Shown: positions 27,371 to 37,017, counted from the first letter of the stretch. The stretch is DNA of 64,000 nt from Mageeibacillus indolicus UPII9-5 (GCF_000025225.2 NC_013895.2:496001-560000); one strand, 5' to 3'. Made by a program: numbers and translations. Notes: generated by a model not told the origin, from the letters alone.

Positions 27371-28426
27371 GGTGTTTGGGCAAGAATAACAATCGGTAAA
27401 CTTATTCAATAGGTCGACGGTATGGCTCATATCGTCGGGCAAAGCAGTTTCAACAGCTATTTTTTCTCCAGTCAGAGGGTGGACGAACTCCAGTTTATAC
27501 GCATGAAGAGCTTGCCGCGGCATGGATTCGTCCCACCGCAGACACAGGTCGCGATCAAAGTAGGCGGGACAAAGTTCAGCCAAGTCGCCGATTTTTTCGC
27601 GCGGCACGAGGAATTCTCCCTCATAGGCCTCATCCTTCAGCTTGGCATCAGCTCTAGCAAACAGCGGCCGAAGGCGAGGCCATCCCGGATAAAAACGATT
27701 GCAGCCATAAAGTGTTTCCCCGACGATGGGCCAACTGCTCATCAAGCTATGCAAACGTAGCTGGTGGGTGCGCCCGGTCACCGGCGTGTACTCCAGCAGA
27801 GAAACTTGCGCGGCCGGCCACCGCTTAAGGCAAATAAACCGGCTTATTGCGGTTTGCCCGGACGCATTAATTTCACGCAAAATTATTGAACCGGGGGAAC
27901 GAGCGATGGGCAGGCTAATTTCCCCAGCGTCCGGCACGTGGGTTCCATGTACGAGAGCCAGATAACGTTTGGCAATTGAAACAGTTGTGAGAGCGTGGTG
28001 GGCATAGCCGTTTTTGGCCAAAATAACTAGCCCACTGGTATCGCGATCCAGACGATTGACGGGATGAAGCAAGTCAGAACATAATCTGGCGGTCAAATTA
28101 TTTGCATGGTGCAAATAGGTAGGGTGAGTGACCAGATTGGCCGGCTTGTTGCATATGATGAACCACTCATCTTGAAAAAGTATTGGAATATCGGGCTGCG
28201 CTTCTATCGGCCTATTTACTTCACCAGCCGGATCCATGTAAAAGACGACTATTTTTTGTCCACTTTGTGCCGGTGTTTTCATCAACTCAGGTTTGCCGTC
28301 TATTTCCATGCGTCCGTGCAGCTTTACTCTTTTTATCAGCAGACGTGAAAAATGCAGACGTTCCATCAAAATTTGATAGACAGGTCGACCGGAATCCGCC
28401 ATCTTGACCGTGTAAGATATTTCCAT
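27362..28426 (-). CDS. RluA-family 23S rRNA/tRNA pseudouridine synthase
   Basis: This 354-aa protein converts uridine to pseudouridine in structured RNA. The catalytic motif is intact: HPVNRLDRDTSGLVILAKN with the nucleophilic Asp in RLDRDTSG. GRTHQLRLH follows, and the N-terminus has an S4-like KRVKLHGRM region as in RluD. The exact RNA target cannot be assigned. It starts at ATG 28426 on the minus strand and is convergent with the SDR gene. It is the last clearly core gene before the accessory island. Confidence 0.9.
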   Translation of the reverse strand: MEISYTVKMADSGRPVYQILMERLHFSRLLIKRVKLHGRMEIDGKPELMKTPAQSGQKIVVFYMDPAGEVNRPIEAQPDIPILFQDEWFIICNKPANLVTHPTYLHHANNLTARLCSDLLHPVNRLDRDTSGLVILAKNGYAHHALTTVSIAKRYLALVHGTHVPDAGEISLPIARSPGSIILREINASGQTAISRFICLKRWPAAQVSLLEYTPVTGRTHQLRLHSLMSSWPIVGETLYGCNRFYPGWPRLRPLFARADAKLKDEAYEGEFLVPREKIGDLAELCPAYFDRDLCLRWDESMPRQALHAYKLEFVHPLTGEKIAVETALPDDMSHTVDLLNKFTDCYSCPNTIS

Positions 28427-28704
28427 AGCACTCCTAAAAAAGATCGTCGAAGGATCTCACAAAAATATTCTGCATTATATTAAAGCATGAAGAAGTTGGT
28501 TTTAGAAGAGTTGATTTTGAGAAAAGTCGGCCAAGTGCGGCCAAGTGCATAAGTAATTTCCCGAATTTCAAGAAGAAAATTAACCGCACTTAGGGTCATT
28601 CACTTAGGGCTTTAATTTGCTATATTCCAGCCAACTAGCTCTTTATATCGTTGATATATTCACAGAACCGAGATAATATAAATTAAGGAAATATGGAGGG
28701 AACT
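28427..28704. other. Intergenic junction between chromosome and accessory island
   Basis: This region is AT-rich. It holds a short direct repeat (CGGCCAAGTG twice, near 28529-28549) and a TAATATAAATT stretch near 28674 that may be a -10 for the regulator remnant. No gene, tRNA or attachment site is recognised. Confidence 0.4.
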
Positions 28705-28916
28705 ATGGCTGTTAGATATAAAAAACTTTTATATCGTATGATCGAAGAAGATATTTCCAATTAGGACTTAATGAGAATGAGCAAATTTCCGCCAACATTA
28801 TTACGAAACTATGCACTGGGCAATATATATCACTGGAAAAAGTTGAAAGTATCTGCAGGGCTTTACACTGCACGCCCGACGATATTTTGGAATTTATAGC
28901 GGAGGATGAAAAGTAA
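28705..28916 (+). pseudogene. Frameshifted XRE (Cro/CI, HTH_26-type) regulator
   Basis: ATG 28705 follows GGAGGG and encodes MAVRYKKLLYRMIEEDISN, then hits a stop at once. The next frame continues as LGLNENEQISANIITKL, then VESICRALHCTPDDILEF, and ends at TAA 28914-28916. Together these form a normal ~70-aa small HTH protein with one frameshift near 28760. The stop overlaps the ATG of the hsdM fragment (TAATG), so it was once translationally coupled. Related small regulators precede the type III and DUF4297 systems in this window. Confidence 0.8.
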
Positions 28917-29608
28917 TGGCAAAGAAGAAAACTGCTGATAAAGCTTTAAATATAGATAGCATACTTTTTAATTGTAGAGATTACTTACGTGCAGCACGAA
29001 ATTCCGGCTCATTCTTTGAAAAAAAAGATATGATGCTCACGCTTGTCTTCTTGCGTTTTATCGGTGAGAAATACGAAGATGGCATCGAAGCACTCCGTAA
29101 GACTTTAATTGAGCATGGACTAGACCCTGATGATGAAAACATCAGAGCCGCATTCTTTGATGATGCTACATTTGCAGATGGAACATACAATCTTCCTGTA
29201 GAAGCAAGATGGTCAACTATAATCAACACACCTGCTCCCAAACTCAATGTTGCACTGGACACTGCATTAAGCAGACTTGAAGCGGAAGATCCTCAGCTTA
29301 AAGGTTGCTTTATAAAGGGTACATTTACCACTCGTAATTTAGCGGCTAATGACATCAAAAAAATTGTTGATGAAGTTAATAAAATAAGCCACAAGGCTTT
29401 TGGTGAAGAAAAAGATTTAATCGGCTATGTGTATGAATACTTTCTTAAAGAGTTCGCAGTTAATGCAACAAAGGAAGAAGGAGAATTCTATACCCCTCAT
29501 CACGATGTAGTTAAGCTTATTGCAGCTATGATTGAGCCCTTTGAAGGCACACTTTACGAGAAGTATTTACTCGAATGGCGGCAAAAAGTTACAGATGCCG
29601 TCTGCTAA
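28916..29608 (+). pseudogene. hsdM: Truncated type I restriction-modification methylase subunit (hsdM fragment)
   Basis: Residues 1-~213 match the N-terminal region of HsdM: helical HsdM_N domain (SFFEKKDMMLTLVFLRFIGEKY) and the start of the methylase domain (EEGEFYTPHHDVVKLIAAMIEPFEGTLY). The SAM-binding DPCCGSGG motif that should follow GTLY is missing; at about 29557 the sequence changes to 16 unrelated residues and a stop. No hsdS or hsdR follows. It cannot be a working methylase. The break probably marks a deletion or insertion endpoint. Confidence 0.88.
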
Positions 29609-29944
29609 AGTGCTGTAAATAAGGGTTTTTTCAAAACTATTTAAATGAGAAGAGCTGTAGAGGCGATCTGGCGGAAATGGACGTTAGATTTTTTGTTTTT
29701 TAGGGGGTGTCTTTTTGCTTTTAGGGGTGTGTGTGTTATTTAGACAAGGGTGTGTGTTTTTGCTTTAGGGGGTGCTCATGGTTCCAAGGGTGTCTATCAA
29801 GACTTGACTTATTCCCGAAGCTGAGTGATGTACAATGCAATAAGTAGTACTTGATTAATATTAGGACCCTATAAAACCAAGCACTGATTGTAGGGCACTA
29901 AGCTAGAAAAGCAGACAGTTACAGAAATTCTTTTGCACACCCGT
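29609..29944. other. Gene-free stretch with periodic G-runs
   Basis: Five G-runs (three to five Gs, each followed by TG) start at 29703, 29724, 29748, 29768 and 29788, 20-24 bases apart, separated by T-rich sequence. No gene is supported in any frame. It separates the hsdM fragment from the minus-strand ASCH gene and may be the debris of a deletion. Confidence 0.6.
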
Positions 29945-30328
29945 TTATTCATGGCTAATGCTAATGTAAATAAAGGATTGTGGTGCTGAATTTAATCCTA
30001 AGTCAGACAATTCCTTTTCTTGTTCAAATACTTCTACATCACCTAAGATATAGGCGTTAGCAATTTTATATCCGCGAAAATATTCTCGATATTTAGATCG
30101 GCTTATTCCTGCTGCAGTTTTTGTTTTTTCCCACAGCTTGCTGGGTGATGCGGAAAGTCGTCCTTTAATTTGGACTGACGCAACAATTTTTTTAAACGGA
30201 GATGTGCTATAGATGTACATTGTAGATACATCTTCTTTAGCCAATTGCTTTCTATATTCGAATTTTTTAGTACCTTGTAATATCTTTTCTACATATTCTG
30301 GTTTTATTGATAAAAGAAGTGCTTTCAA
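29945..30328 (-). CDS. ASCH-domain (PUA-superfamily) protein
   Basis: This 127-aa protein starts MKALLLSIKPEYVEKILQGTKKFEYRK, the typical first strand and helix of an ASCH domain, and continues with a short beta-rich body. ASCH/PUA folds bind RNA or modified bases. It starts at TTG 30328 on the minus strand, preceded by AGGAG at good spacing, 12 bases after the PIN-GNAT gene. It is the last gene of the type III restriction operon, which suggests a helper role in defence or in reading modified nucleic acid; that is inference. Confidence 0.75.
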   Translation of the reverse strand: MKALLLSIKPEYVEKILQGTKKFEYRKQLAKEDVSTMYIYSTSPFKKIVASVQIKGRLSASPSKLWEKTKTAAGISRSKYREYFRGYKIANAYILGDVEVFEQEKELSDLGLNSAPQSFIYISISHE

Positions 30329-30340
30329 AATATATTACTC

Positions 30341-31867
30341 CTATTCTTCTATAGCATAATTCATATCAGTTTTGCCAAATGCTATAATTTTATGAAATTC
30401 AGCATCAGTTATTATTGTGAATGGTCTTGGTCCACTTGAAGCGTCAATAATGCCCATGTCTCGTAGATCGCTGAGTGTGGGTCTCTTGTTGAGACTTTTT
30501 ACAAAGATAAATTTTATTATCTTTAAGTTACGGTTGTGATCTCTCCAAAAGTTCTTTAACTCATCCACAGTAAAAACGCTACGGTTTTGGCATAATGATA
30601 AAAGATTCTCTTCGCTTGGAATAGAATCTATAATTTCATCGACAAGTGCAATAGTTGTAATGACCGATCTGTATTTTTTGATCTCACCGTTTTCTGCCAT
30701 CCTATAGAAGAGAAAAAGATCTCCAGGTTTTGCACTGTTTGTATTAGCCCACGAAATATATACTTTTTGAAGAGCATAGCGATAGGCTGTTTTTTCAAGA
30801 AAGTTAATTCTGTCCTCAGTATTTAATTGTGAATCGGGCAAAAGAGATGTATGATATTTTGCCATAATTGGTAGTATAAATTTGTTGCATGAGCTTGAAA
30901 TGTTAGGATAATTTTGCTTTGGGGATTGCCCATTCGCTATTGTCCCTAAGTGTTTTACTAAAACTTTTTCACTTAAGCCATTATTGCGTTTAGTTCCCCA
31001 GTAAACAAAACCCCACCTATATAGCAATTCTTCCAATGCTTTCAGTTCGTCACGATCGTTATATAAGGTCACATATATTTCATCTACTTTTCGCTTTTGA
31101 GCATTATCAAAAATAATTTTTACAAAACGTTCCCCGAGGCGAAATCCAGTTGATTCGACCTTAAAAGTGCCAACTTTTAAGCGTTTCTTAGGAGTAAATA
31201 AAGGTTGAATATCTGAATAGTTTTCCTGACTATCTTCCGTTTTAAGATACAAGAAACCTAGTATTTGTCCCTCATCTGCACGACAGATATAGGCATCTTC
31301 ATCGCACTTACGAGCAAACCATCTATTAAAGTCATCATAATAATCCCTAAAGCTGTCGAAGAAACTATCACCTACATCAATTTGACCGAAGCAGGTTTTC
31401 TCGACAGAGAGTGCCTTATATTCTATCAAATCAGGGTTATCTGAAGATACTTTGCTAATAAAGCTATTGATTGAAAACACCCTATCTGCAAGCCCTAAAC
31501 TGATAGCCTTATTTCTTAATTTATGATCTTCTGTGATGAATGCGTCAACTCTGCCGCTGTACAATTCATATAATAGGCAATTATCAATAGCATCGTTAGT
31601 ATTCTTATCGTAAAGTGATACTTTGTCTAAAAACTCGGAGCTGGGTTTTTGTACAGTCTTAATGATGTTGTAGGCATCTAGTTTGACAGAAAGAACTTCT
31701 TGCGTTTCTGGATCGCGATATTTTTTGAGTTCATCTATTGTATATGGATGAATTACTTTGTCATGTTTTAACTTATCTATCCAACGAAAAAGATGACCTA
31801 TGCTATAATTAGATATACGTCGATTCTCGCGGTGGATTACAATGTTTGTATCTAGAAGAATTCTCAT
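30341..31867 (-). CDS. PIN nuclease - GNAT acetyltransferase - PUA-like fusion protein
   Basis: This 508-aa protein has three apparent parts. Residues 1-~135 form a PIN domain (MRILLDTNIVIH; acidic residues D6, E46, D92/D95 and D114 in ITEDHK), a metal-dependent RNase fold. Residues ~170-310 resemble a GNAT fold (ILGFLYLK, then KVESTGFRLGERFVKIIFDNA, and ELLYRWGFVYWGT near the end). Residues ~330-508 look PUA/EVE-like (VYISWANTNSAKPGDLFLFYRM, then a V-I-T-T-I-A strand). It starts 11 bases after res with a strong AAGGAGG site, so it belongs to the type III restriction operon. The activity is unknown. RNA cleavage coupled to acetyl transfer or a toxin-like abortive response are possibilities. 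The domain calls are by eye. Confidence 0.75.
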   Translation of the reverse strand: MRILLDTNIVIHRENRRISNYSIGHLFRWIDKLKHDKVIHPYTIDELKKYRDPETQEVLSVKLDAYNIIKTVQKPSSEFLDKVSLYDKNTNDAIDNCLLYELYSGRVDAFITEDHKLRNKAISLGLADRVFSINSFISKVSSDNPDLIEYKALSVEKTCFGQIDVGDSFFDSFRDYYDDFNRWFARKCDEDAYICRADEGQILGFLYLKTEDSQENYSDIQPLFTPKKRLKVGTFKVESTGFRLGERFVKIIFDNAQKRKVDEIYVTLYNDRDELKALEELLYRWGFVYWGTKRNNGLSEKVLVKHLGTIANGQSPKQNYPNISSSCNKFILPIMAKYHTSLLPDSQLNTEDRINFLEKTAYRYALQKVYISWANTNSAKPGDLFLFYRMAENGEIKKYRSVITTIALVDEIIDSIPSEENLLSLCQNRSVFTVDELKNFWRDHNRNLKIIKFIFVKSLNKRPTLSDLRDMGIIDASSGPRPFTIITDAEFHKIIAFGKTDMNYAIEE

Positions 31868-31878
31868 ACACTACCTCC

Positions 31879-34515
31879 TTATAGCTTTTTTACTAACTTA
31901 TCTACGGCTTTACTGAATTCAGCCATACGATTTTCTTGATTAAAGAATGGAAGGCCAAGGAGCGTGTAACCGTGTCCGAAGAGATCAGTTATCTTATGCT
32001 CATCTTTAATTTGAGATAAGAATTTTTCTTTCCATGCATCTTGCAGCAATAGCTGAGATCCCTTCGGTTCAATATAGGCTTGTAATGTCTTAATCTCTGA
32101 AACGTCCTTCTTTTTAATGAAAAGTAAGAAATCAGGTTCAAAGCGTTCACCGGCAGTAAAGGAGTAGATGGCAAGTTCAGGAATTCTTTCGTTTCTAATC
32201 AAATAATACTCGAGATCCTTTTCTTTAAGTTTTGGTTCAATAACAGCCTTAAAGTATTTAACGAGTTGTTTTTCTTCGCTTGTCCCGTAATTGTCATTGA
32301 AGACGTACCAAGGTTCATCCGTCAGGTATAGACGGTAGTCTTCATTGACACAGATATTTTGTGAATCGCCATGTCCACCATTTTCTTGTATAGCAGTAAG
32401 AGAGATCTTTTTATCGTGTAGAACGCTTTTTAGCATTCTTGGCTTAAATACGGTACTGCCAATGAACTCTTGTTTAATATTTGCAATGTAAGAGGCAATT
32501 TGTCCCATTGCCTTTTTAGATGCTGCAAAGATGTCTTTACCAGTTAAAATATCACCAGTTTGGGTAATCTCTAACATTGAATTCCCTAGATAATCCTCGG
32601 ACGTGAGAAACTCTTTGAGTGAGGAAACATTTGGGTATTTATCTTTAATCACGTCAAAACGAAGTTCTGTGTAGCAAGTAGCAGCACCCGATAGGATGTT
32701 ATAGTCAACATCCTTAAAGAAGAAGGATGTTATCTTTGCTTTGTTACTAGTTGATTGCTTGTTTTCAGTTTCCTCTGCCTGATTATTTGTATCAAAAAGA
32801 TTGACGATGCCGCCGGACACTGACTTTTGTGTGTAGTGATAGATCTTTGTTTTCAAGCTATCTTCAACGGTTGTAATATTCGCACGACCTCGAGGCAATC
32901 GTTCATTAGAGTAGACATATGCTTTTTGGTAAAATTCAGAAGTCTTAAATTCTTCTTTAAGCGTATATTCACGAGTAATTGGATTTTTAGGTTGAAGACC
33001 AGTAGCAATAAGTGCCTGTTTCAGCTCAGCAATGTAGCGCGAATCGTTCAGACTATGGAAAAGCATCGTCTCTAAAATACGATAGTCATTGGTAAGATCA
33101 CCATCGAACTTGCGCTTAAATTTAAGGTCAACGTCGCCTTCATATATGAACGGACAATAGCGTGCTCCACGACCAATAAGCTGAGCCTCTTTAATCGTAT
33201 ATGAGCCAATCTGACCTGCTTTACCACTGCTTTGTCGGCTATCATACAAGCGCACAATATCGAAAAGATTTAATACATCCCAACCTTCGTTGAGCATGTC
33301 AACAGCAAAAATAAGGCGTATGTGATTATCTTTGTCTTCGAGTGAGTTCACTTTAATTTGGTTAGTATCGTTATCGTCTGAAGATCCATTCATGATGATG
33401 GTGTTATCTTCAGCAAAAGAGTTCTTAAGACTATGCTCTAGGTTTTCAAGGGTATCATCTTTTTCCTCAAAATAAGCAATAGCCTTAGAAAGAAGCGGAA
33501 TATTCGCACTTTGCAGAGCTTTAATCTCATAGCTCGTGAGCTGATTTAGCTTTTTGAAAAACTCGTCATGGAAAGCTTCAGATTCTTTAATCTTTTGTGA
33601 CTTAAGCATAATAACTGGTTTAATATTCAGTTTTAAGTCCGCAAAAAGATAGCGACGATATTCACTAAGAATAAGAGCTATAAGCGTGCGATCCCAGAGG
33701 TTCGTATCGGTTGCAAAATTCTGGAAGTCTTTAGTATAGCCACTTGCACGGAATCGCTCCAGTGGATAGTTGTATACGATTTTATCAGTATACTTTGCAA
33801 GTACGTTTTTATCTTTGAGATCAGCTGTTGCGGTAAATTCCAGTAGAACACTATCTTTATCGGAACTAAAAGCACGATTTACCGTGTATTCCCAGCTTTT
33901 CTCGGCATCCTCTTCAGTACTAGTCTTTTTCTTCGTATCAGAATTAATGTGATGGCTTTCGTCCGAAATAAAAACGATTTTATCATTCTCAAAATCAGCG
34001 TAAGTTGGCGCATTTTCTTTAGCAAACCACATATCTGTATGTAACTTTTGCGTGGTAGTAAATAGCAGCTCAATATCATCATCTAAAGCCGTATCGCTAA
34101 ACCGGTCTACTTTTTTCACTTTAATTTTCGTACCAAGATAGGAAAGATTATCAGAAAAAAGATACTTCGATGAAAGCGTGTTCAAAAAGTTTTCTTCCGT
34201 CTTTTTCAAAATGTTCGTTTGGTTCACAAAGAAGAGGAACTTGCGATAGCCTTTTGTGTAAAGATAGAGGATAAGCCCTGCCATCATCACCGTTTTACCG
34301 GAGCCTGTTGCCATGTGAAAAAGAGTATGAATCTGCTTATTTTTACGCAAACCATCTTTTTCAAAATAGGTGACGAAATATTGGAAAGCTTCTTTTTGAT
34401 ACTCTCGCAAAACAATATTTTGAGATAAACTATGCTCAATAATATCTGGCATAGGTGCAAGCTCATTAATCTCTTTAAGCGTATCGAGTTTTTCGTATAA
34501 GAATGGTTTAGCCAT
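31879..34515 (-). CDS. Type III restriction enzyme, Res (helicase/nuclease) subunit
   Basis: This 878-aa superfamily 2 helicase has Walker A ATGSGKTVMMAG (near residue 68), the DEAD-like SDESHH box and helicase motifs through QLIGRGARYCPF. A C-terminal nuclease region (FEPDFLLFIKKK, then YIEPKG) fits the D-x-n-E-x-K endonuclease pattern. Res translocates from an unmodified site and cuts in complex with Mod. It appears intact. Its ribosome site (GAGGAGG) is formed by the last codons of mod, and its ATG is three bases after the mod stop, so synthesis of Res depends on translation of Mod. Confidence 0.92.
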   Translation of the reverse strand: MAKPFLYEKLDTLKEINELAPMPDIIEHSLSQNIVLREYQKEAFQYFVTYFEKDGLRKNKQIHTLFHMATGSGKTVMMAGLILYLYTKGYRKFLFFVNQTNILKKTEENFLNTLSSKYLFSDNLSYLGTKIKVKKVDRFSDTALDDDIELLFTTTQKLHTDMWFAKENAPTYADFENDKIVFISDESHHINSDTKKKTSTEEDAEKSWEYTVNRAFSSDKDSVLLEFTATADLKDKNVLAKYTDKIVYNYPLERFRASGYTKDFQNFATDTNLWDRTLIALILSEYRRYLFADLKLNIKPVIMLKSQKIKESEAFHDEFFKKLNQLTSYEIKALQSANIPLLSKAIAYFEEKDDTLENLEHSLKNSFAEDNTIIMNGSSDDNDTNQIKVNSLEDKDNHIRLIFAVDMLNEGWDVLNLFDIVRLYDSRQSSGKAGQIGSYTIKEAQLIGRGARYCPFIYEGDVDLKFKRKFDGDLTNDYRILETMLFHSLNDSRYIAELKQALIATGLQPKNPITREYTLKEEFKTSEFYQKAYVYSNERLPRGRANITTVEDSLKTKIYHYTQKSVSGGIVNLFDTNNQAEETENKQSTSNKAKITSFFFKDVDYNILSGAATCYTELRFDVIKDKYPNVSSLKEFLTSEDYLGNSMLEITQTGDILTGKDIFAASKKAMGQIASYIANIKQEFIGSTVFKPRMLKSVLHDKKISLTAIQENGGHGDSQNICVNEDYRLYLTDEPWYVFNDNYGTSEEKQLVKYFKAVIEPKLKEKDLEYYLIRNERIPELAIYSFTAGERFEPDFLLFIKKKDVSEIKTLQAYIEPKGSQLLLQDAWKEKFLSQIKDEHKITDLFGHGYTLLGLPFFNQENRMAEFSKAVDKLVKKL

Positions 34516-34518
34516 GGA

Positions 34519-36417
34519 TCATGCCTCCTCATAGAAAGACTTCGTAAAGGCTTTATCAGCATCACTAATTTGATATGTTTCATCATCCATATCTGAAGCG
34601 TTGACGTAGAGTTTATTTTTATCTACAAGCTTTATGAGTGCTTGTTTCTTTTCTTCTAATGTTAGATTCTCAAAGTCTTTATCCGCATAAGCGAGTTCCT
34701 GCTTAGTAAGATAAGGCACAATGCGCTCATCTGCGTAAATAGCAGCTTTTACGCTTTCAATAGTATCTTCATTTGCATTTTGAATAGTGGTAATAAGCGT
34801 GTTCGCGTCTTCTTTAAGCTCGCAATAAACGAAAGAGCCACCACCTTGCCAGTTTTGAGCTTTAGAAATACCGCCTTGTTCGCCTTCAAGAACTTTCTTC
34901 AAACGTTCAACAGTTATGTCTTGAATGTAATCCATTTGTTCAACACCAATGTATCGGCGTCCCATTTTATGAGCAACGGCAGCAGTAGTACCAGAGCCAG
35001 TAAAGAAATCAAGAACTATATCTTTTTCGTTAGTAGATATAGAAATTATCCTTTCAATCAAAGATTCTGACTTTGGAGTGCTAAAAACATTTTTGGTGTC
35101 AAATAATTGCATTAAGTGTTTTGTTGCACTTGTTGCTGTATCTACATCATCCCAAATTGTATTTATGCTATTTCCTTTTAGATTAGCCTCAGAAAGAAAT
35201 CTCTTATATTGTGGACGACCTTTCCCATTTTTCCCCCAAATTATACGGTTGTCTTCTAAGGCACTGGCGAATTTCTCTTGAGAAAATCGCCAATGCCTCC
35301 CACTCGGTGGAAGGTGCTGATCTCCTGTGCTTGGGTTTGTAATAGCATATGTTAAATTAGGACGTATGTTAGGAGCATCAAATGGATCAGCTTTCCAAGG
35401 ACCGCGTGGATCATTATCAGGATTAGAAAAACCTTCTTCATCAACGCTCAATGGATAAAGTCTTGTAGAAGATTCTTTGATATAGCACATAACATAATTG
35501 TGAGAAAGAGAGATGTCTATATCATTTTGCTTTGATTTTCGATGATTCCAAATAAAAGTCGCTTTGTGATTTTCTCTGCCCAAAATATCATCTGTTAAGA
35601 CCTTACAATAAGCGTACTCATTGTCATCCAGAATGATAAATATGCTACCAGTAGTCGCCAGTAGTCTCTTGCAGATCTCTAGCCTATTTTTCATAAAGGT
35701 TAGCCATGTGGAATGGTTGAATGAGTCGTTGTAGTTAAAACTATCATTTTGAGTGTTGTAAGGTGGATCTATACAGATGCACTTTACTTTGCCTTCGTAG
35801 CGTTTAAGAAGGCCTGCTAAGGCAATAAGATTGTTTCCTTTGATAATTAAATTATCGTTATCGTTAAAAGTTATTCCTGTTTCTTCTTCAACATGAATAG
35901 TATTAGGGTCTAGTTCTCCAGTTAAATCTTTCTCACCAACCGCTGTATAACGTTTAGCATTCGTGAAGACTTTAGGAGCAAGCATACGCGAGATTTCATC
36001 ACTCGCGATTGTTTCGTTATAGAAAATCTCACTTCGTTTTTGATCATCTTTATCTTGACCGCCTTCCAATACACAATCCTTGTAAGGAAAATCAAGCACA
36101 ACATCGTTTGTTTGCGAGATGAAACTACCGTTATGAGTCAGCCCAATTTTGTTCGTGTAAGCCGTGTAAGAGTCAGGCAGAAATTCCTTTGATTCCATGA
36201 ACCAAGCAAACTTTTGCTTATCAAAAACGAGCATGCCTTGAACGTTTTTGAAGAAGGTTTCTTTTACGTCTTTGTTTGAGAGGAGAAGGGTCAGCAAATT
36301 CTCATTCATTGCCATAACATCACTATAAACAACAGCTTTAAGAAGCTTACCATCTTCGGCTTTATATTTATTATTTGTAAGTAGTAAGTCTGCTACCGTT
36401 TCAAATATGTTTTTCAT
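34519..36417 (-). CDS. Type III DNA methyltransferase (Mod subunit)
   Basis: This 632-aa beta-class N6-adenine/N4-cytosine methylase has motif IV DPPYNTQNDSF first, then a target-recognition stretch. SAM motif I DFFTGSGTTAAVAHKMGRRYIGVEQ comes after it, the order expected for beta-class enzymes. It methylates one strand of a short asymmetric site and gives specificity to Res. It appears complete. It starts at ATG 36417 on the minus strand after GAGGTG. A decayed XRE gene ends in an overlapping TAATG just before it. It is the first gene of a four-gene operon: mod, res, PIN-GNAT, ASCH. Confidence 0.93.
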   Translation of the reverse strand: MKNIFETVADLLLTNNKYKAEDGKLLKAVVYSDVMAMNENLLTLLLSNKDVKETFFKNVQGMLVFDKQKFAWFMESKEFLPDSYTAYTNKIGLTHNGSFISQTNDVVLDFPYKDCVLEGGQDKDDQKRSEIFYNETIASDEISRMLAPKVFTNAKRYTAVGEKDLTGELDPNTIHVEEETGITFNDNDNLIIKGNNLIALAGLLKRYEGKVKCICIDPPYNTQNDSFNYNDSFNHSTWLTFMKNRLEICKRLLATTGSIFIILDDNEYAYCKVLTDDILGRENHKATFIWNHRKSKQNDIDISLSHNYVMCYIKESSTRLYPLSVDEEGFSNPDNDPRGPWKADPFDAPNIRPNLTYAITNPSTGDQHLPPSGRHWRFSQEKFASALEDNRIIWGKNGKGRPQYKRFLSEANLKGNSINTIWDDVDTATSATKHLMQLFDTKNVFSTPKSESLIERIISISTNEKDIVLDFFTGSGTTAAVAHKMGRRYIGVEQMDYIQDITVERLKKVLEGEQGGISKAQNWQGGGSFVYCELKEDANTLITTIQNANEDTIESVKAAIYADERIVPYLTKQELAYADKDFENLTLEEKKQALIKLVDKNKLYVNASDMDDETYQISDADKAFTKSFYEEA

Positions 36418-36572
36418 TACTTCACCTCAATGTTTTTTACTTGTTTCACTTCGCAAATATCGCCAATACCGCAGGCAGGATATTGACAGATGCGCAGTAT
36501 CGTTTCTGTGTTTACATTTTCGCCTTTATTCAGTCTTACTACTGAAGCGGCTGATATGCCGGCATAACGTTT
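36417..36572 (-). pseudogene. Remnant of an XRE (HTH_26-type) regulator upstream of mod
   Basis: On the minus strand an open frame with no start reads KRYAGISAASVVRLNKG, then VNTETILRICQ, and ends GDICEVKQVKNIEVK before TAA (36417-36419). This is the second half of a small Cro/CI-type regulator. An in-frame stop precedes it near 36573, and the N-terminal part lies in another frame or is lost. The TAA overlaps the ATG of mod, so it once led the type III operon by translational coupling. Confidence 0.72.
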
Positions 36573-37017
36573 TTATCAGCTTCATCATGCGCGATGAAGT
36601 CTCCGCTAAAGCCAATCGAAATCAGATTTTAGATAATTTAATTAACGAAACGGAGAGTTGTCTTCGTACATAAAACACGTCTTTATTATACACAAACTAT
36701 TCTTAGAAGTGACAAGAAGCGATCAAGAAAATAAGGCAGTGATATTCTGGATAAAGGTGAAGTGTCCCTGCAGATGCTTCATGGGCTTGGATTGCAGAAT
36801 ATTGAGGTTCGTTTTCTACCAGCAGATATTGCGTATGAGCATTATTTGTCTGGAAAAAAGTTGAATGTTGCAGCACTAATGCTGTAGATCATCAAAATGC
36901 AAGTGAAAATGAATTCGTACATTGATAAAATAATATCATATGTTAAGCTAATGTTACCATACTACGATAGTGTAGTACAAATACACTGTAAATTAGAACC
37001 CTAGGAGGTGTAATGTT
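36573..37017 (+). other. Degenerate region with a gene fragment
   Basis: No intact gene is supported. A protein-like open stretch without a start runs 36741-36887 (+), beginning DILDKGEVSLQMLHG and ending SGKKLNVAALML before TAG. It looks like the C-terminus of a lost protein that I do not recognise. Promoter-like AT-rich sequence and a strong AGGAGGTG site close the region just before the next gene. Confidence 0.45.

Noticed and set aside
36407-36673. 88-codon plus-strand frame opposite the mod start
   Set aside because: The opposite strand carries a clear XRE regulator remnant; the plus frame is its shadow.
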